DNA of 64,000 nt from Canna indica (lineage: Eukaryota; Streptophyta; Magnoliopsida; Zingiberales; Cannaceae): positions 80,902,501 to 80,966,500 of the forward strand of contig CP136891.1 in the NCBI GenBank assembly GCA_034359265.1, in the 5' to 3' direction. The position numbers and the translations under genes are program-made. Below are positions 1-12,600 of this stretch, one piece after another (positions within the stretch are counted from its first letter, which is position 1; every line of letters begins with the position of its first letter). The notes beneath the pieces were generated by a model. It had not been told where the DNA came from and did no database searches. It saw only the letters and a list, made by a program, of their open reading frames with translations.

Positions 1-3000
1 GTCGTCGCCATTGTCATCAACCTTTGAAGGCAATCGACTTTCAATCAAAGTCTTAGCAAGCTTACAACCAAGAAGACCAACCTCGTCGAATAAATCAATG
101 GGCCGCTATCTTTAGATAAATCAATGCCTAACTCTGAGCAAGCTCAATGCCGATGATATATTTAGGACTACCAAGGTCATTAATAACAAAATGAGCCTTC
201 AGATGATTCTTGACCTCGGAAATGCCACTCAAATCACTTCCTTAGAATGTCTTCAACATAAACAACAAGAATCAAGCACCCTATGAAGAATGCCTCACAA
301 ATATAGAATGATCAATTTTACTGCATGCGACCAGTGCCCTTAGCAATCTGGCACATTTTTCAAACCATGCTATGGGACTCCACATGAGACCATAGATAGC
401 CTTTTTGACTTTACAAACTCTAGTCTCCTCTCGAGTAACATATCCAGTCCTCTTGAGTAACATATCTAGGAGGTTGCTCCATATATACAATCTTAGATAA
501 CTTTTCATATAAAAAAGCATTCTTCACATACCATCTAACACAAAGGCCATTCTAATTTTTTAGCAATTAAAAAATAAAACCCAACAGAGTTGAGGCGAGC
601 AGTAGGAGAGGTCTCAAAGTATTCAACATCATATTCTTTAATGAATGCTTTTGTAACCAGTCGAGCTTTTGTACCATTCAACTAGGCCATCAAAAAGGTA
701 CTTAAACATGAAAACCCAGCAGCATGCAATAGAGCGAACCCCAATGGAAGGAGGGAAAGGTTCCAAGCATGACACTCAAGCAAAGAGGACGTCTCAACAT
801 CCATAACATGTTTCTAACGGAATCAAGAAAAGCCTCCTAACATGTCTTGGGAATAGCTGTGGTAATCAACACCATATTCTTTAGCCCCCATTTTCCTGTA
901 CCCCTTTCAACACTCTTGAATGGAATGCAGGATTCTTCTTTAAAAAAAACACCATATTCTTTAGTGAATTCTTTTGTAAATAGTCGAGCTTTTGTACCGT
1001 TCAGCTAAGTCATCAAAACGGTACTTAACCATGAAAAACCTAGCTAAGCCATCAAAAAGGTACTTAACCACTCCAACACCGTATTCTTTAGTGATTGACA
1101 CACAATAGGGCGAATCCCAATGGGAGGAGGGAAAGATTCCAAGCATGACACTCAAGCAAAGAGGACATCTCAACATCCCTAACATGTTTCTAATGGAATC
1201 AAGAAAAGCCTCTTGACATGTCTTGGGAACAGATATAGTGGACAAAGACAAAGAAAGGTGAAAAAAGATATAGATAGTCAATTAAAATTAACAAAATGAC
1301 TGAGTGTACGGGAGGTGCAAGAATGTTTACCCATCCAAAGAACAATAGGCAAATCGGTGTCAATTGGATCCACGAAAAATGAAGAGTTGTTCAGGGGAAT
1401 TAGGAAGAGGCTTAATCTCACTAGTCTGGCAATGGTAGATGACATGCGAAAGAGTGAACCTATCAGTAGTCACAAAATGTGCGGAAGATGGTGGGAAAGC
1501 GATGGCAGGTGGAAGTGGTGGAAGCGGTAGCAGTGGAGGGGTGGTGGTAGACTGTGAGTAGTATGGGGTTTCCTTTTAAAAGTGGCATCAATGAAGGCTT
1601 AATCTCACTAGTGTGGCGATGGTAGATGACAGGCAAAAGAGTGAATCTATCAGTGATAACAGAATATGCAGAAGATGGTGGAAAAGCGATGGCAGGTGGA
1701 AGTGGTGGAGGCGGTAGCGGTGGAGAGGTGGTGGTAGACTGTGAGTAGTATGGGGTTTCCTCAATGAAAGTGACATCAATGAAACCAAGAACTTCTTGGT
1801 AATTGGATTATAACAATGATACCTCTTTTGAGTCCTTGAGTACCGAACAAAGATATACCATAGAGACCTAAAGCGAAAGCTTACCATGACGGAGACCAAG
1901 GGCATTCACGAAGTAAACACAACCAAATACACGTGGAGGAAGGCTGAAGGGGGATAATGTGGGAAAGAGCATAACAAAAGGTGACTTGCCACTAAGAACA
2001 AAAGTCCACATTTTGTTAGTGAGGTAAGTCACAATGAGATAGCTTTAACCCAAAAGAAGCGAGGAACATGCATATGATAAAAAAGAGGGTGAGCAACATA
2101 AAGCAAATGCTAGTTTTCCGTTTAGCAATTACATCTATTGAGAAGTATAAGAGAAAGTGGTCTTATGGATAATGCTATGAGCAACAAAGAATGGGGAAGA
2201 CTCAACATTCACATACTTAGAGCATTATGAGTTCAAAGAATTTTAATGGAGGAAGCAAATTGATTTTTTATTTCAAAGAAGAAAGTATGGTGTACATGGA
2301 AAATTTGAGACCAACTGTTCAATGGATAAACCCATGTTATGCGAGTGTGATCATCAATAAAAGTAACAAAGTTTAGTATAACTTGGGCTCCATGCATTGG
2401 AATGAACTAAAGAAAAAAAAGGAAAAGACTATAATTATGAGAACTACGAGGAAAGGAAATAGGGGTGATGTAGGCCTTACACTTGAAGGAATGACTAGAC
2501 TCAAAAGCAGAACTAAAAGAATGGAGTTTCTCAATGGAAGGATGCCCGAGGCTCCAATGCCACTGATAGGGTGAAGAGGTGGTGTAGGAGTGGTAGGCAA
2601 CCAAAATAGTAGATAGTAGGTAGAGCCCTCGAGCATTGATGCCCCCACCAATGATCCTAGTTGTCTTGAGATATTATATCACACAATGCGAAGGATAAAA
2701 CCTTACATAAAATTTAAGATCTTGAGTAAGGTCGCTAATAGATAACAAGTTCATTGAAAATTTAGAAGCATAAAGAGCACTGTTGAGGGAAAGTCAACTG
2801 ATTGGAGCCATTGACAATTGTCACACAAGAGGAAGCAAGAGTCATCAGCTAGTTGAACAAAGTGAAAATGAGAAATAGATATGATAGTGGTGAATTAACT
2901 CTCATTACCCGCAGGTGTTCACATGCACCAGAATTAAGGACCCAAAACATACTAGAAGAGGCAGCAGCACGAGCACTCAAGGAAGAGAAAGGAACGGGGG

Positions 3001-3350
3001 TTGAAGAACTAGAAGAGGAGGCCTGAAAGAGTGTGTCAAGATCAGCTCGAGAAATAATCACCGAGGTCTGAGGAGATATCACTCGACAATGTAGCAAGAG
3101 ATGTAGTAGTAGATGAATTAGATCTGGAGGGGCTGCTTGTGCCCATGCAGGCTTACCAAACTAAACCAACAACGATCAAAAGGATGGATGGTATGGAAAC
3201 AATGAGTGCGAGGAGGCTAGACCTGCCCACGAGCATGACTAGTAGGAGGACCACCTAGAAAGCCTCCACTGAGGGGAAGGGGGGCTTGACCACCTGCAGG
3301 ACCACCACCACGGCCCCAACCAAGAACAAGTGCCTCTCAAACTATTTGCG
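1..3350 (-). mobile_element. Decayed Ty1/copia retrotransposon, internally duplicated
   Basis: Fragments read on the minus strand in the order expected of a copia polyprotein. A protease-like piece lies near 2930-2960 (WVLNSGACEHL, cf. the family's W-x-x-D-S-G-A). A GAG-pre-integrase-like piece is at about 2500-2560 (WHWSLGHPSIEKLHSF). A reverse-transcriptase piece is at 281-520 (VCKVKKAIYGLMWSPIAWFEK, cf. the family's KLKKALYGLKQSPRAW). Frames are broken many times and no LTRs or target duplication were found, so both ends are approximate and the left end may lie outside the window. About 600-860 and 960-1250 are near-copies of each other, so the element was rearranged after insertion. It is clearly not functional. 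Confidence 0.75.
1411..1780. repeat. Tandem duplication, two units of about 187 bp
   Basis: The block starting cttaatctcactagt at 1411 recurs at 1598. Both copies continue through the same purine-rich stretch (gatggcaggtggaagtggtg) to tatggggtttcc. The copies differ by a few substitutions and by a short insertion. It lies inside the decayed copia element and looks like a local duplication rather than a gene. Confidence 0.8.
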
Positions 3351-4533
3351 CTTTGAAGCTTAAAACTATGTTTTTTAGATTAAAAAAAAACCCGAGGCCT
3401 ATCGGCCTGTCTGTACTCTGTACTGGACCGAGGTCTGGTACAGATATGTGCCAGTACCTAGATTTTAAACCATGGCTGGTACTCTAGAAGTTCATCAGCT
3501 TTCCCTTTAAGCATGGCATTACTCATGAAGATATTAATTCCCTTGTTGCATGTGAAAGATATCAGAACAAATCAAATAGATTTTAGAGATATTTCTATCT
3601 CTAAAGTAAGTCTTTTGAGAGTTTTCCACATGTTCTTAGTAGTTGTGTGAAACATAACAGTACTAACGATTTTTGGCTTTGTGCTATTGATCATCTAGGT
3701 TTTAATAATTCAGCCAGGGACTTTTCAAGAAGCACAATTTTGAACATTATGGTAGAGAGTCAATATGGTGCTCTTTTGTTCATCCGCCAAGAAGACAAAG
3801 GCTTTAGACCATATAGCAATGTGGGATTTGGTTGGATTGAGTTAGGATAAATTGGCATGGATGCATATGGTTGACTTGTACCTGAACGATTCTGATGGAT
3901 CGACCTAACCCAGTCCATGAGACTGGGAGAGTATTGAAAATGTCCATGATATTGAAGGTGACGGTGGATGGACAGGATATGTTCAAGGCATTGAAATGGA
4001 GGGCTACTGGTCGAGTGGCAGTGCATGTGTGGTGAAAAGTAAGTTGACCCACAAGGTTGAACAACTGTGCTGATGTGTGGTGAAAAATAGTTCATCCACA
4101 AGGTTAAACAACTGTTGCAGGCAGTCCAGCCCAGGGTTAAACAACGTTGTGAGTAGCAGCGCAAGCATAGTATGTGATGCTGGTCATGAGGAAGATATAG
4201 ATTGAGAATGGAATGGAGAAGGAGGTAGAAGAAAAATACATAGATCAGTCACTTCTCTGGTTACTGGTAGCACTGTGACATACTTGTCATTTTTCATTGA
4301 AAAAAGTTACTTGGAAGTTGGATTTTTATACATCCATCAAATTCATGATCAAATTGAAAATGGGCTCTTTTTATAGCAAGAAACATTGCTGACTAAAAAG
4401 GATTAACTGTAGTAATTCCTTTTGCTCTATATTAGGGTATATAATGATTTTTATGACATTATAAAACTCAGTTTATTTATTTCATTTCCAGTATTATTCT
4501 TATTGCTAATTATGTTGATAATGACGAGTGTAG
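3351..4533. other. Intergenic, no gene recognised
   Basis: This stretch holds short open frames only, none with a recognisable family. At 3400-3475 there is a short GC-rich palindrome-like block built on ggtac/gtacc words (ctgtactggaccgaggtctg), probably a repeat remnant. At 4020-4140 a phrase on caaggttgaacaactg/caaggttaaacaactg is repeated with about 60-bp spacing. Confidence 0.4.
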
Positions 4534-5154
4534 TCACCATTTGATGAATCTTCGGTGGACAATATGAGGCGGCTTGTGGACCATTCTGGTGTTGTAGGGC
4601 ATATGTATCCCATGACTTTGCTTTGTTATGAGATCATGCCACCACCACCAGAGGTAGGGTCTAATTAAGAGTTGTGTTTTGGATTTAACACTGTATTGTT
4701 TACCTTTTAATTTCATATATTCTGTAGGTAGAGAAGCAAATTGGTGAGAGAAGACAGATATCTTTTCACGGAATTGGGTTATCAGTGGCCCCAGAAATGA
4801 ACTTTGAAGAAATTGCTGCTGGTTGTGAGAACTCTGAACAGGTAAGTTGTCATCTTTTAGCTTTACCATCTAGATTGTGGGGTCCACAGATTATGTAATT
4901 TTGTATTGCTGTCATATGTGCAAATATTATTGTGGCTTAATGTTGATATTAATTTCAAAAAGTATTGGGCACTATTATCTTTTCCATTTGATGATTTACA
5001 ATCTATTTGGTTTTTCGTTGGAAAAGGTCTTTCAGGTGTAATGCAAGGGCATAGTGTTTATGTGTAATATTTTGCTTTCAACTTCCATTAATATAAAGCT
5101 CTAAAAATGATGAGCATATAAGTATTGTTGAAGCCTTGAAGGAATTACCATAGT

Positions 5155-5735
5155 TATAGGAACCAGACTGAACAGGTCGGTTTGATCCGTTAGATTGGAC
5201 CTGGCTGCCTCTTCGGTCTTGTTCAACAAAAGGGTCGGTTATGTAATCAGTGGACCTAATTCTTTGGTTTTTTGCTGACCTAGCCAGTCCAGTTGATCTG
5301 GTACTATTGCTGGAGTAATAAGTTAGTAAAAATATGTAAATATATCCACTATTGAGGCTGGAACATTGGCCTTCTAAATAATAAAATAGATCTCTACCAC
5401 CAAGCTACAACCACTTGACATTATTTAAACACAATCATATATTAATTAAATCAGAACACCATAATGGAGTTTAAAGATGAAAAAGTAATTTATTTAAATA
5501 TTTAACTTCAACTATAATTGTAATTAAAATTATTTTTATAATATAATAATGTCATCATTTACGTTGTTGTATTATGTAAGAGTAATTTTATTGCCTTGGT
5601 TTTCTTGATCTTTTTTATATTAGTCTTTTTCTAATTTCACATATTATATATTTTAAAATGTTATTTAATAATATGCGGTCCTACTAGTGACTCAGCCTGG
5701 TTGATGTCCAGTTGCTCTTAACTACGGGAATCACT
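5155..5735. repeat. AT-rich interspersed element, copy 1
   Basis: The edges are GC-rich (aaccagactgaacaggtcgg on the left, ctggttgatgtccagttgct on the right) and the core is AT-rich. The outermost bases are loosely inverted (tagttataggaacc against ctcttaacta read in reverse), suggesting a small DNA transposon. The same order of words (ttctaaataat, acattatttaaaca, atatgcggtcc) recurs at 6225-6860. It lies in the presumed intron between the exon-like blocks at 4841 and 7033. Confidence 0.55.
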
Positions 5736-6224
5736 ATAGAAGATGTAGTTTAAATGATCTTTTGCAGTATTTCCCTGATTCTATTGAGTGTGCGTTGTTT
5801 TTAAGGATATAGGATCTTGTTGTGGTTGTTTGGTTAGTTCAATAACCCAATTGATACTACTGTCATCCCAATCCTTTAAAGATCCTTTATGGCTTTGTGT
5901 TATCCATCGAACCAAATGATGACAAGGCTATAAATGTTCCCAGCCTCATGTTAAGGATGTTTTTTCAAGTTGAACAAAAGGAAGTGGAGAAAAGGATGGG
6001 GAAGAACACTGCTTTAGTTTGGAGTTTGGACTTGGACGAATTTGCACCTGGCTCTTAAATCTTCTTGCTTTTACAGAGCAGGCCCTGCAGATGAATGGAA
6101 TATGGGGTTACCTGAGATTCAAGTTACATATACAACACTGTTATGATTTATTTCAGATTATTTTAAACAACCATAAGCCATAAAGTTCCCACTGTTTGGG
6201 TTGCCTACACAATTCTTTTTCCGC

Positions 6225-6860
6225 CACTAAGCTTTGTATCATATCCAGTCCAAATTGGGCTATTTGGGCTCTGACCGGATTAGATGGGAATTGACGAAAT
6301 TTCTGGCTTGGTTCAATTGGAAGACTGGATAAGCAATTGAACCGCTCGTTCACTGTCACCCAGCCAGTTCAAATACAAGCCTCTTTGTTGATTGCTTAGA
6401 TTTGAACACTGGTCTCCTAAATAATTAAGAAGACCTCTATCTCCAAACTGCACTCACTTTGTTAACATTATTTAAACATAATGGTACATAATAAATTAGA
6501 CCATCAACCTCGAAGTCAAGGTAATAATAAAAAAAACTAATTTATTTTAATTATTGTTCTTAATATATTCTAATTAGAATTATTTGAAAATAATACCATT
6601 TTTTAGGTGGTTGTATTATTTGAGAAGTACTTTGCTAGTTTGCTACCAGACTTTTCCATTTTATATATATTTTAAATTAGTATTTTTTCCTTATTCTTTT
6701 ACATATTATTTGAGGCTTAGTAGTAGTCGTAATTGTTGTTTTTACATATTATATACTTTTAAAATATTATTTTATAAATATGCGGTCCAACCAGTGAGCC
6801 ACTGACCCGCTGTCCTGCTGCTTGACCGGGTTCATGTCTTGTCCAGTTCTAAGAGCTATG
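6225..6860. repeat. AT-rich interspersed element, copy 2
   Basis: This is the second copy of the 5155-5735 element in the same orientation, with shared landmarks cctaaataatt, acattatttaaaca, atattatatacttttaaa and atatgcggtcca. It is clearly diverged from copy 1, so the two are old insertions or an old duplication. Confidence 0.55.
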
Positions 6861-7893
6861 CTTCAAATCCCAATTTGGATGAGAATGGATCGTTCTCATT
6901 GAACATAATTCGATAATTTCTCTTTTAACTGTAATAAAAGAATAGTTGCTTGTACGAATGCAATCTTTTTATTGAATATATTGTCTATATCCATCTTTAT
7001 TGTATTCTCATGTTAAGTAATTAATTTTGCAGGCCAAGAAGGCTTTTTCTCAAGCATTGTATAATTCTGTTGTTTCACAATACGATGTGCTCAAATCTGC
7101 TATTTATGGAGATAAAGGACTTGATGCCTCAAATTCCGTCATCTCACTTTCACAGCCATGGTTATGCATCTATTCTTCAGATGTTGATTTGCTAATTTAA
7201 TCATTCTTTTCCTTGCTTTGACTGCTGAAAAATATCATAGCTACAAATTCATTTCCTTGAAGAAATTGTACTCTGTATTTTAGTATTCCCTGATAAGGGT
7301 ACCTGAGTCCTTAATTAACCTATTCTTATAGGTTTGCTCTTAGTAACTTCAGTTTTCACGTAAGTTCAGTTCTCACATTTGACTTTCTCATGGAACTTAT
7401 AGGATAGCACAATGTATCATCTACGATTGGTCATTCATGCTAGCAGGATTTCACAATTAGTAACGCAACCTCCTGAACAATGTCTAGATAACATAATTCT
7501 TCCACTAAAAACATACACCTATAATTGAATGGTGGTTCTGCATCGTGTGAATTTCTGGAAGCAGCCATAAATTGAGGGTTGTTCTTCCATGTGCCATGGG
7601 TAACACACAATTATAAATTTAATGACAAAGGTATATAGTTTCCTTATGTCATATATGCTTTTAATGAATTTCTTTACTTCCTAGCTATGCTATTTAAATC
7701 ATTAAATTATTTGCAGTAGCTTGGGACTAGTTGATACTGATATTTTCCCTTCTGGTTGAGCAACAGATATGCCATCACAGTTTTTGCACAAATTCTGGTG
7801 GGGATTTCTACTAGTTCCATTTAGCTTATTGCAGACAAATTCTGCAGCCTCTGGGTGTGTGGTTGTGCAAACTTCCTACTACACTTAAACAGG

Positions 7894-9120
7894 TAAAGTG
7901 ACTTCATTTATCAAATTAACTGATGATTAACTGGCTCTTCCTATGCAACTCAAAATGACGCATGTACAGGAGCATATATGGTGGTATACTTATACAAACA
8001 TGGAGCAAGAGTGAGTCCTTTTTTCCCACCTTACTTGCAATTGACTTCACAAGAACTGCCAGAAATTGTTGGCATACCAGCCCGGCCACCTGTTGTAATT
8101 TTTCGGACCGGCTGCCTGCTCCGCAAGAATGTGATCCCCCGCCTGTTATTTGCTTTATCTAACCAGTAAGAACATTATCATCAGCTAGGAGCAATAACCA
8201 TTGATTCTTGATGAAGCTGTCATGACTCCATAGTGATGGACCATTACAGGAATTAATATTAGATATATCTTGTACCAAACTAAAGTGGTCAAGTTCCTGT
8301 TGTACAGGTGTATTTTTTTGTACCGGTCAGGGGTTTATTACTACAGATCTTTAGACTCAGAAATTTTGTTGCATGCTGTTACACAGTTCAATATGGTAGC
8401 GAATGAGAATGAGATTTTGCTGCCTTTATATAGTCTTTTCCCTGCTTCCCAGTTTCCCATATTTTATTTCATTGGTTTGTTTCGCAACAAAATAATTCTT
8501 CCTAATGTATCTGTTGCTTTCCTCGAAATGTTCAATTTTTTTATCGTTGTCTATAAAATTCTTTGATCTTTACATGAATGGACAGCGAGATTGGTTCCCT
8601 GATGGGAGCTATACGATGACAGCTTGACGCATATATGGTACCTAATTCTGCCTTCTTTGTTTCCAAACTGACTTTGGCATGGAAGTTTGCCTCCATGGAT
8701 ACAACAAAAGTGAAAACGAGATACCGGTGGTGTCAAATATCATCACCAGTCCTTTTGAGTACTATTCTTCTAACAAAGTCCACGAAACAGAAAAGGGGAG
8801 AGGAATAGTGGAATGTTCGTCACGAGGCACTAACAATATCTTCAAGTTGACAAACAGATCAGTGCATGGTGAACATATGTATACATCATCTTTATTACTT
8901 GCACAGTCACCACGATTTATTACGAAGAGTTTGCTCAGTACTAGAACATCGCCTGTGACTGGAGTCAAACTTGGTCAACAACGAGATCAATTCAAAACAC
9001 GCTTACGCGCAGCCCAATGAGCGCAATGAAAGCCTGTTCGAGCCCAACCAACCTTAATCCACTCCTTCCTCGTATCAGCGATTGCGTCTCGTATTACGTA
9101 TAACGGTATAATAATAACCC
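7894..9120. other. 3' flank of unnamed exons and upstream region of the bZIP gene
   Basis: Apart from the weak exon candidate at 7970-8011, I see no coding signal. The 113-codon open frame at 8679-9020 (+) has no recognisable family. An ACGT core and a TATA-like string (attacgtataacggtataataataa, in two parts) sit at about 9093-9117, just upstream of the pyrimidine-rich leader of the bZIP gene, and are a plausible core promoter. Confidence 0.35.
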
Positions 9121-9173
9121 TTAACAGAGCTCGAAAAGAAAACGCCCCCCCCCCCTCTCTTTGAATAATACCA

Positions 9174-9479
9174 GTGGATTCCCACTTTGCCCTTCTCCTC
9201 CCCCCTCCTCCTCTGCTCCCCGGCCTCCTCCTCTCGTCCCTCCCCCCTCCTCTCTCTGCGAAATTAGCGAATGTGATCCCCCAGCCGATCTCTTCCCTCG
9301 CACGCTTCTTCCGGATCTCCTATTCGGGTAGCGAGAGCCTTCGCCTTCGTGCGAGTATCACCCTTCTTAATTCAGCTGCTTCGATGTGCTCCCCGAGAGA
9401 ATCTTTCTTTTTGTCGGGAGGTATCTCTCGCGGTTCCGGTTCTGAGTTTCTTCGTAGGGTTTTTCAGCTCGATATTTGA
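9174..9479 (+). other. Possible upstream ORF (101 codons) in the bZIP leader
   Basis: This is an open frame starting MDSHFALLLPPP in the GC- and CT-rich stretch between the TATA-like string near 9110 and the bZIP start at 9693. It stops 213 bases before that start. If transcription begins upstream of 9174, as the pyrimidine-rich leader suggests, ribosomes would meet this ATG first. The protein has no recognisable family and its composition (P, L, S, R) is what CT-rich DNA gives by chance, so any effect would be as an uORF, not as a product. Confidence 0.25.
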
Positions 9480-9692
9480 CTCTTTTTTCTTTTCTCCGTT
9501 CCGTTAGAGTTTCTGATAACTTAGGGTTTTGGAGCGAGATCTGAGGCGAAATTGAGTGTTTGTTGCCGTTGATCTTTGCGAATTGGTGAATATTTTGGCG
9601 AGGTTTGCTTTTGTATGGCTTGATAGAGGAAGAGACGGGGGGACGACGGAAGACGAAGAGTGAGTACAGACAGTTGCAAAGGGACGTCAGAA

Positions 9693-12600
9693 ATGGCTGG
9701 AAGCGAGACTGATACCAAGGGGCCGAAGACATCAGCTGCGCAGGTACTCTATTCTGCTCTTACAACTGCTAATTGTGCTCAATTAGACATTCTGGTTTGA
9801 TAGAGTGAAAAGTTCGAATTTTTTAAAGTTAAATACCGTCTTCTGGTTTTTCCTTAATCAGGAGCAACCACCAGCCACAAGCTCCAGCCCTACTGCTGCT
9901 GTCTATCCTGATTGGTCTGGATTTCAGGTGATAGTGAGAATTTTATTGTCCAGTAAATTGTGACATCTGTAAGCTGCAACAAGAAAAACTTATATATTCA
10001 ATAAAAGTCATATGACCTTGTAATTTTTTTTTATAGGCATACTCTCCAATTCCTCCACATGGATTCTTCCATTCTCCGGTGGTGTCAAGTCCTCAGGCTC
10101 ATCCTTATATGTGGGGACCTCAGGTGCTCCTTTTTTAGTTTCTTTCTTTGCAAAGGAGAATTCAGTTCTCAGTTTTCTTATACATTTCTCTAAGACTCTT
10201 AGTTGCTGGGTTAGTTGTGTTTGTCCATTTGTGGTATTCAAATATGGTCAGGTATAATTTGTATTTATTTTGGAAAGTGTAAAGCACTGCACGTGTCAAA
10301 TATCCATTCAAACTTTGTTTACTCTGAGGCTAGATTTGTTGGCAAAAGAAATTGCAGTAGTGGCATAAGTGAATAGTTTTGTGAGAGTGTGTTTGATGCA
10401 TGGATAGCTATGAACCATCTAGCTCGATGGTAGTTTAGGTTCAATGAAGCAAAAATGAGTACCCTGTAATATAGTATCAATTTTATTTTGTTTTGAACAC
10501 ATCATTAGTGTAAACTATATGCTAAAAGATTATTAAAGTGAATAGTATAAGAATAATGTGGGTTGAGATGTTAATGATCATGTATGTGTATGGCATTTTT
10601 TTTCACATTCTTACCCAGTGTAGTCACAGGCCTTAGCACCTTAGGAGTGACCCAGGCGCAGCCCTTCAGTCAAGCGCCCGCTTGGGCTGCGCTTTTGCCC
10701 TTTTTTTTTTGAAGCCCCAGTCATGCGCTTTGTGCGCCTGGGTGAAGTCCTATTTTTTTTCTCTTAAGTGAGGGGCCTTTAGTGATGATGAAGGTGGCTT
10801 GACATGGGGTATTGTAGCTAGAGCAACTAGGGCTGAGAACCCACTAGATTCACTAGAAAACAAGCCAAGCCAGCTCGTAGAAAGTCAAGCTCTAGTGTTG
10901 GTAGTTCAAAAGGCTCCACTGAGCGTGACTTTGAAGAGAGTGAGGCGGATTCATTTGAAACAAAAGTTGAAGTTGAAAGATACAAGTCATGGGGATGATG
11001 AAACTGATAATAACTTTAGTGATAGGGACTCTGGGGATGATGTATAAGGAGTAGGGATGAGGAGGTTGATCAACTTTGTGTTGAATATACGATGTTTTAA
11101 TTATTCGTTGAAATTGTTGATGTTATAGGTGAAATGGTGTCCATATAATTTAATTCTTACATTGCATATGATATTCTTATTGCTTGAGAATAGTATAGAT
11201 ACTATTTTTTAAAATGTGTGCCTTGCTTCGGTCAGGCGTGCGCTTTTTTTGCGCCTTGCATCTTTGGCAATTATGTGACCTTTGCGTCTTGAGTGCGCCT
11301 AGCGCCTTTAACAACCTTGTTCTTACCTTGTTCATCTTGGCACTATTTGGTCATGTTACTTAAAAGTTTTCATGCTATTCCAACTGTCTAGGTGCAAATC
11401 ATAAACACCTTAATATATAGAAGAAAGTCAAAATGGGTAAATATGATAGGATGACAATTGTTATAATTTTAAATGGAAGTTAATTGCATTTCCTATGTTG
11501 ATGCATATCAATTTTGTTGTGTTGGTGGAATGTGTTAGTAATTCCTATTTTCTCTTTGCAGCACCTTATGCCACCTTATGGGACTCCACCACATCCATAT
11601 GTGATGTACCCTCATGGAATATATGCACACCCATCCATTCCACCAGTATGTCTTATTAGAATATTTCTAACCAAAAGACTCTTGTTTGGAAATATATTAA
11701 GTTTTTCAACAATGAATTTACTTGTACCACTTTATAATCTATAAACAGGGTTCACACCCGTTTAGCCCTTATGGTATGACTTCTCCAAATGGCAATGCTG
11801 AAGCTTGTGTGAGTTATCTGCTAACCCAAACTGTCCACTTTATCTTTAGTAGAAGGGTAGGGAATTGTGAGCAACATTTTTTTGCATCGCACAGGGGAGT
11901 GTGCCTGCAAGCACAGATGGTGACGCAAAATCATCCGATGGTAAGGAAAGGACTCCAATTCAAAGATCAAAGGGAAGTCTTGGAAGTTTGAATATGGTAA
12001 CAGGAAAAAACAACAATGGCATGGCTAAAACATCTGGAGCAGCTAACGGAGTCTTCTCACATAGGTAAAGATATCTTGGACTCTTTATTTCTTAATTAGT
12101 ATCATAGTCTTATGCTTTTTTACTACTCTTAGCATTTTACTTTGGATATTACTGCCACTGATTTATATCCATTTTTTCCAGTGGTGATAGTGGAAGTGAA
12201 GATTCAAGTGAGGGAAGTGATGCTAACTCTCAGCATGTGAGTCATTAATTCATTGCTTTCAAATTCTGTATGGAAATGGATATATGTTGTACACCTTAAG
12301 TTTCATGTTGGTAAGCATAAATTGAAATACCAGTTGGACCATGCATATACTCCAATGTTTATTGGTCTAACCAAGCATCCTTGTAGGAGAATATAATTTA
12401 GTACCACTTGGCACTTTATATATCTATTTTTTCATATTTTTAAAAATGGTCAGCTATATAGATTCTGTGCTGCTTGATATCTCATCACTGTACTAGCCTG
12501 ACAACTAGTAAAAACTGCAGTCAGATTAGTATCTAAATCCTTGTGAACTGGGGCATTTATTATCTATCATTCATAAAAAACAATTTTATGGCACATAGGC

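Larger units (their letters stand above)
4534..7160 (+). pseudogene. Exon-like blocks of an unrecognised conserved plant gene (partial)
   Basis: Three open blocks are joined by good splice sites and stay in one frame. 4534-4653 (40 codons) contains [19 protein letters not shown] and ends PPPPE before gtaggg. 4728-4841 (38 codons) contains RRQISFHGIGLSVAPEMNF and ends before gtaagt. 7033-7160 contains AKKAFSQALYNSVVSQYDVL and SNSVISLSQP. The peptides have normal protein composition and codon use, unlike the flanking DNA, so they are probably real exons. I cannot assign the family. No start codon or upstream exon is visible because the left side is transposon. Downstream candidates are 7835-7893 (PLGVWLCKLPTTLKQ) and 7970-8011 (EHIWWYTYTNMEQ), but the first would create a stop across the junction. 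It could be the 3' half of a live gene or a captured fragment. Confidence 0.5.

Noticed and set aside
8679..9020. 113-codon frame as a separate small gene upstream of the bZIP gene
   Set aside because: No family resemblance and no splice or promoter context; a similar length arises by chance at this base composition.
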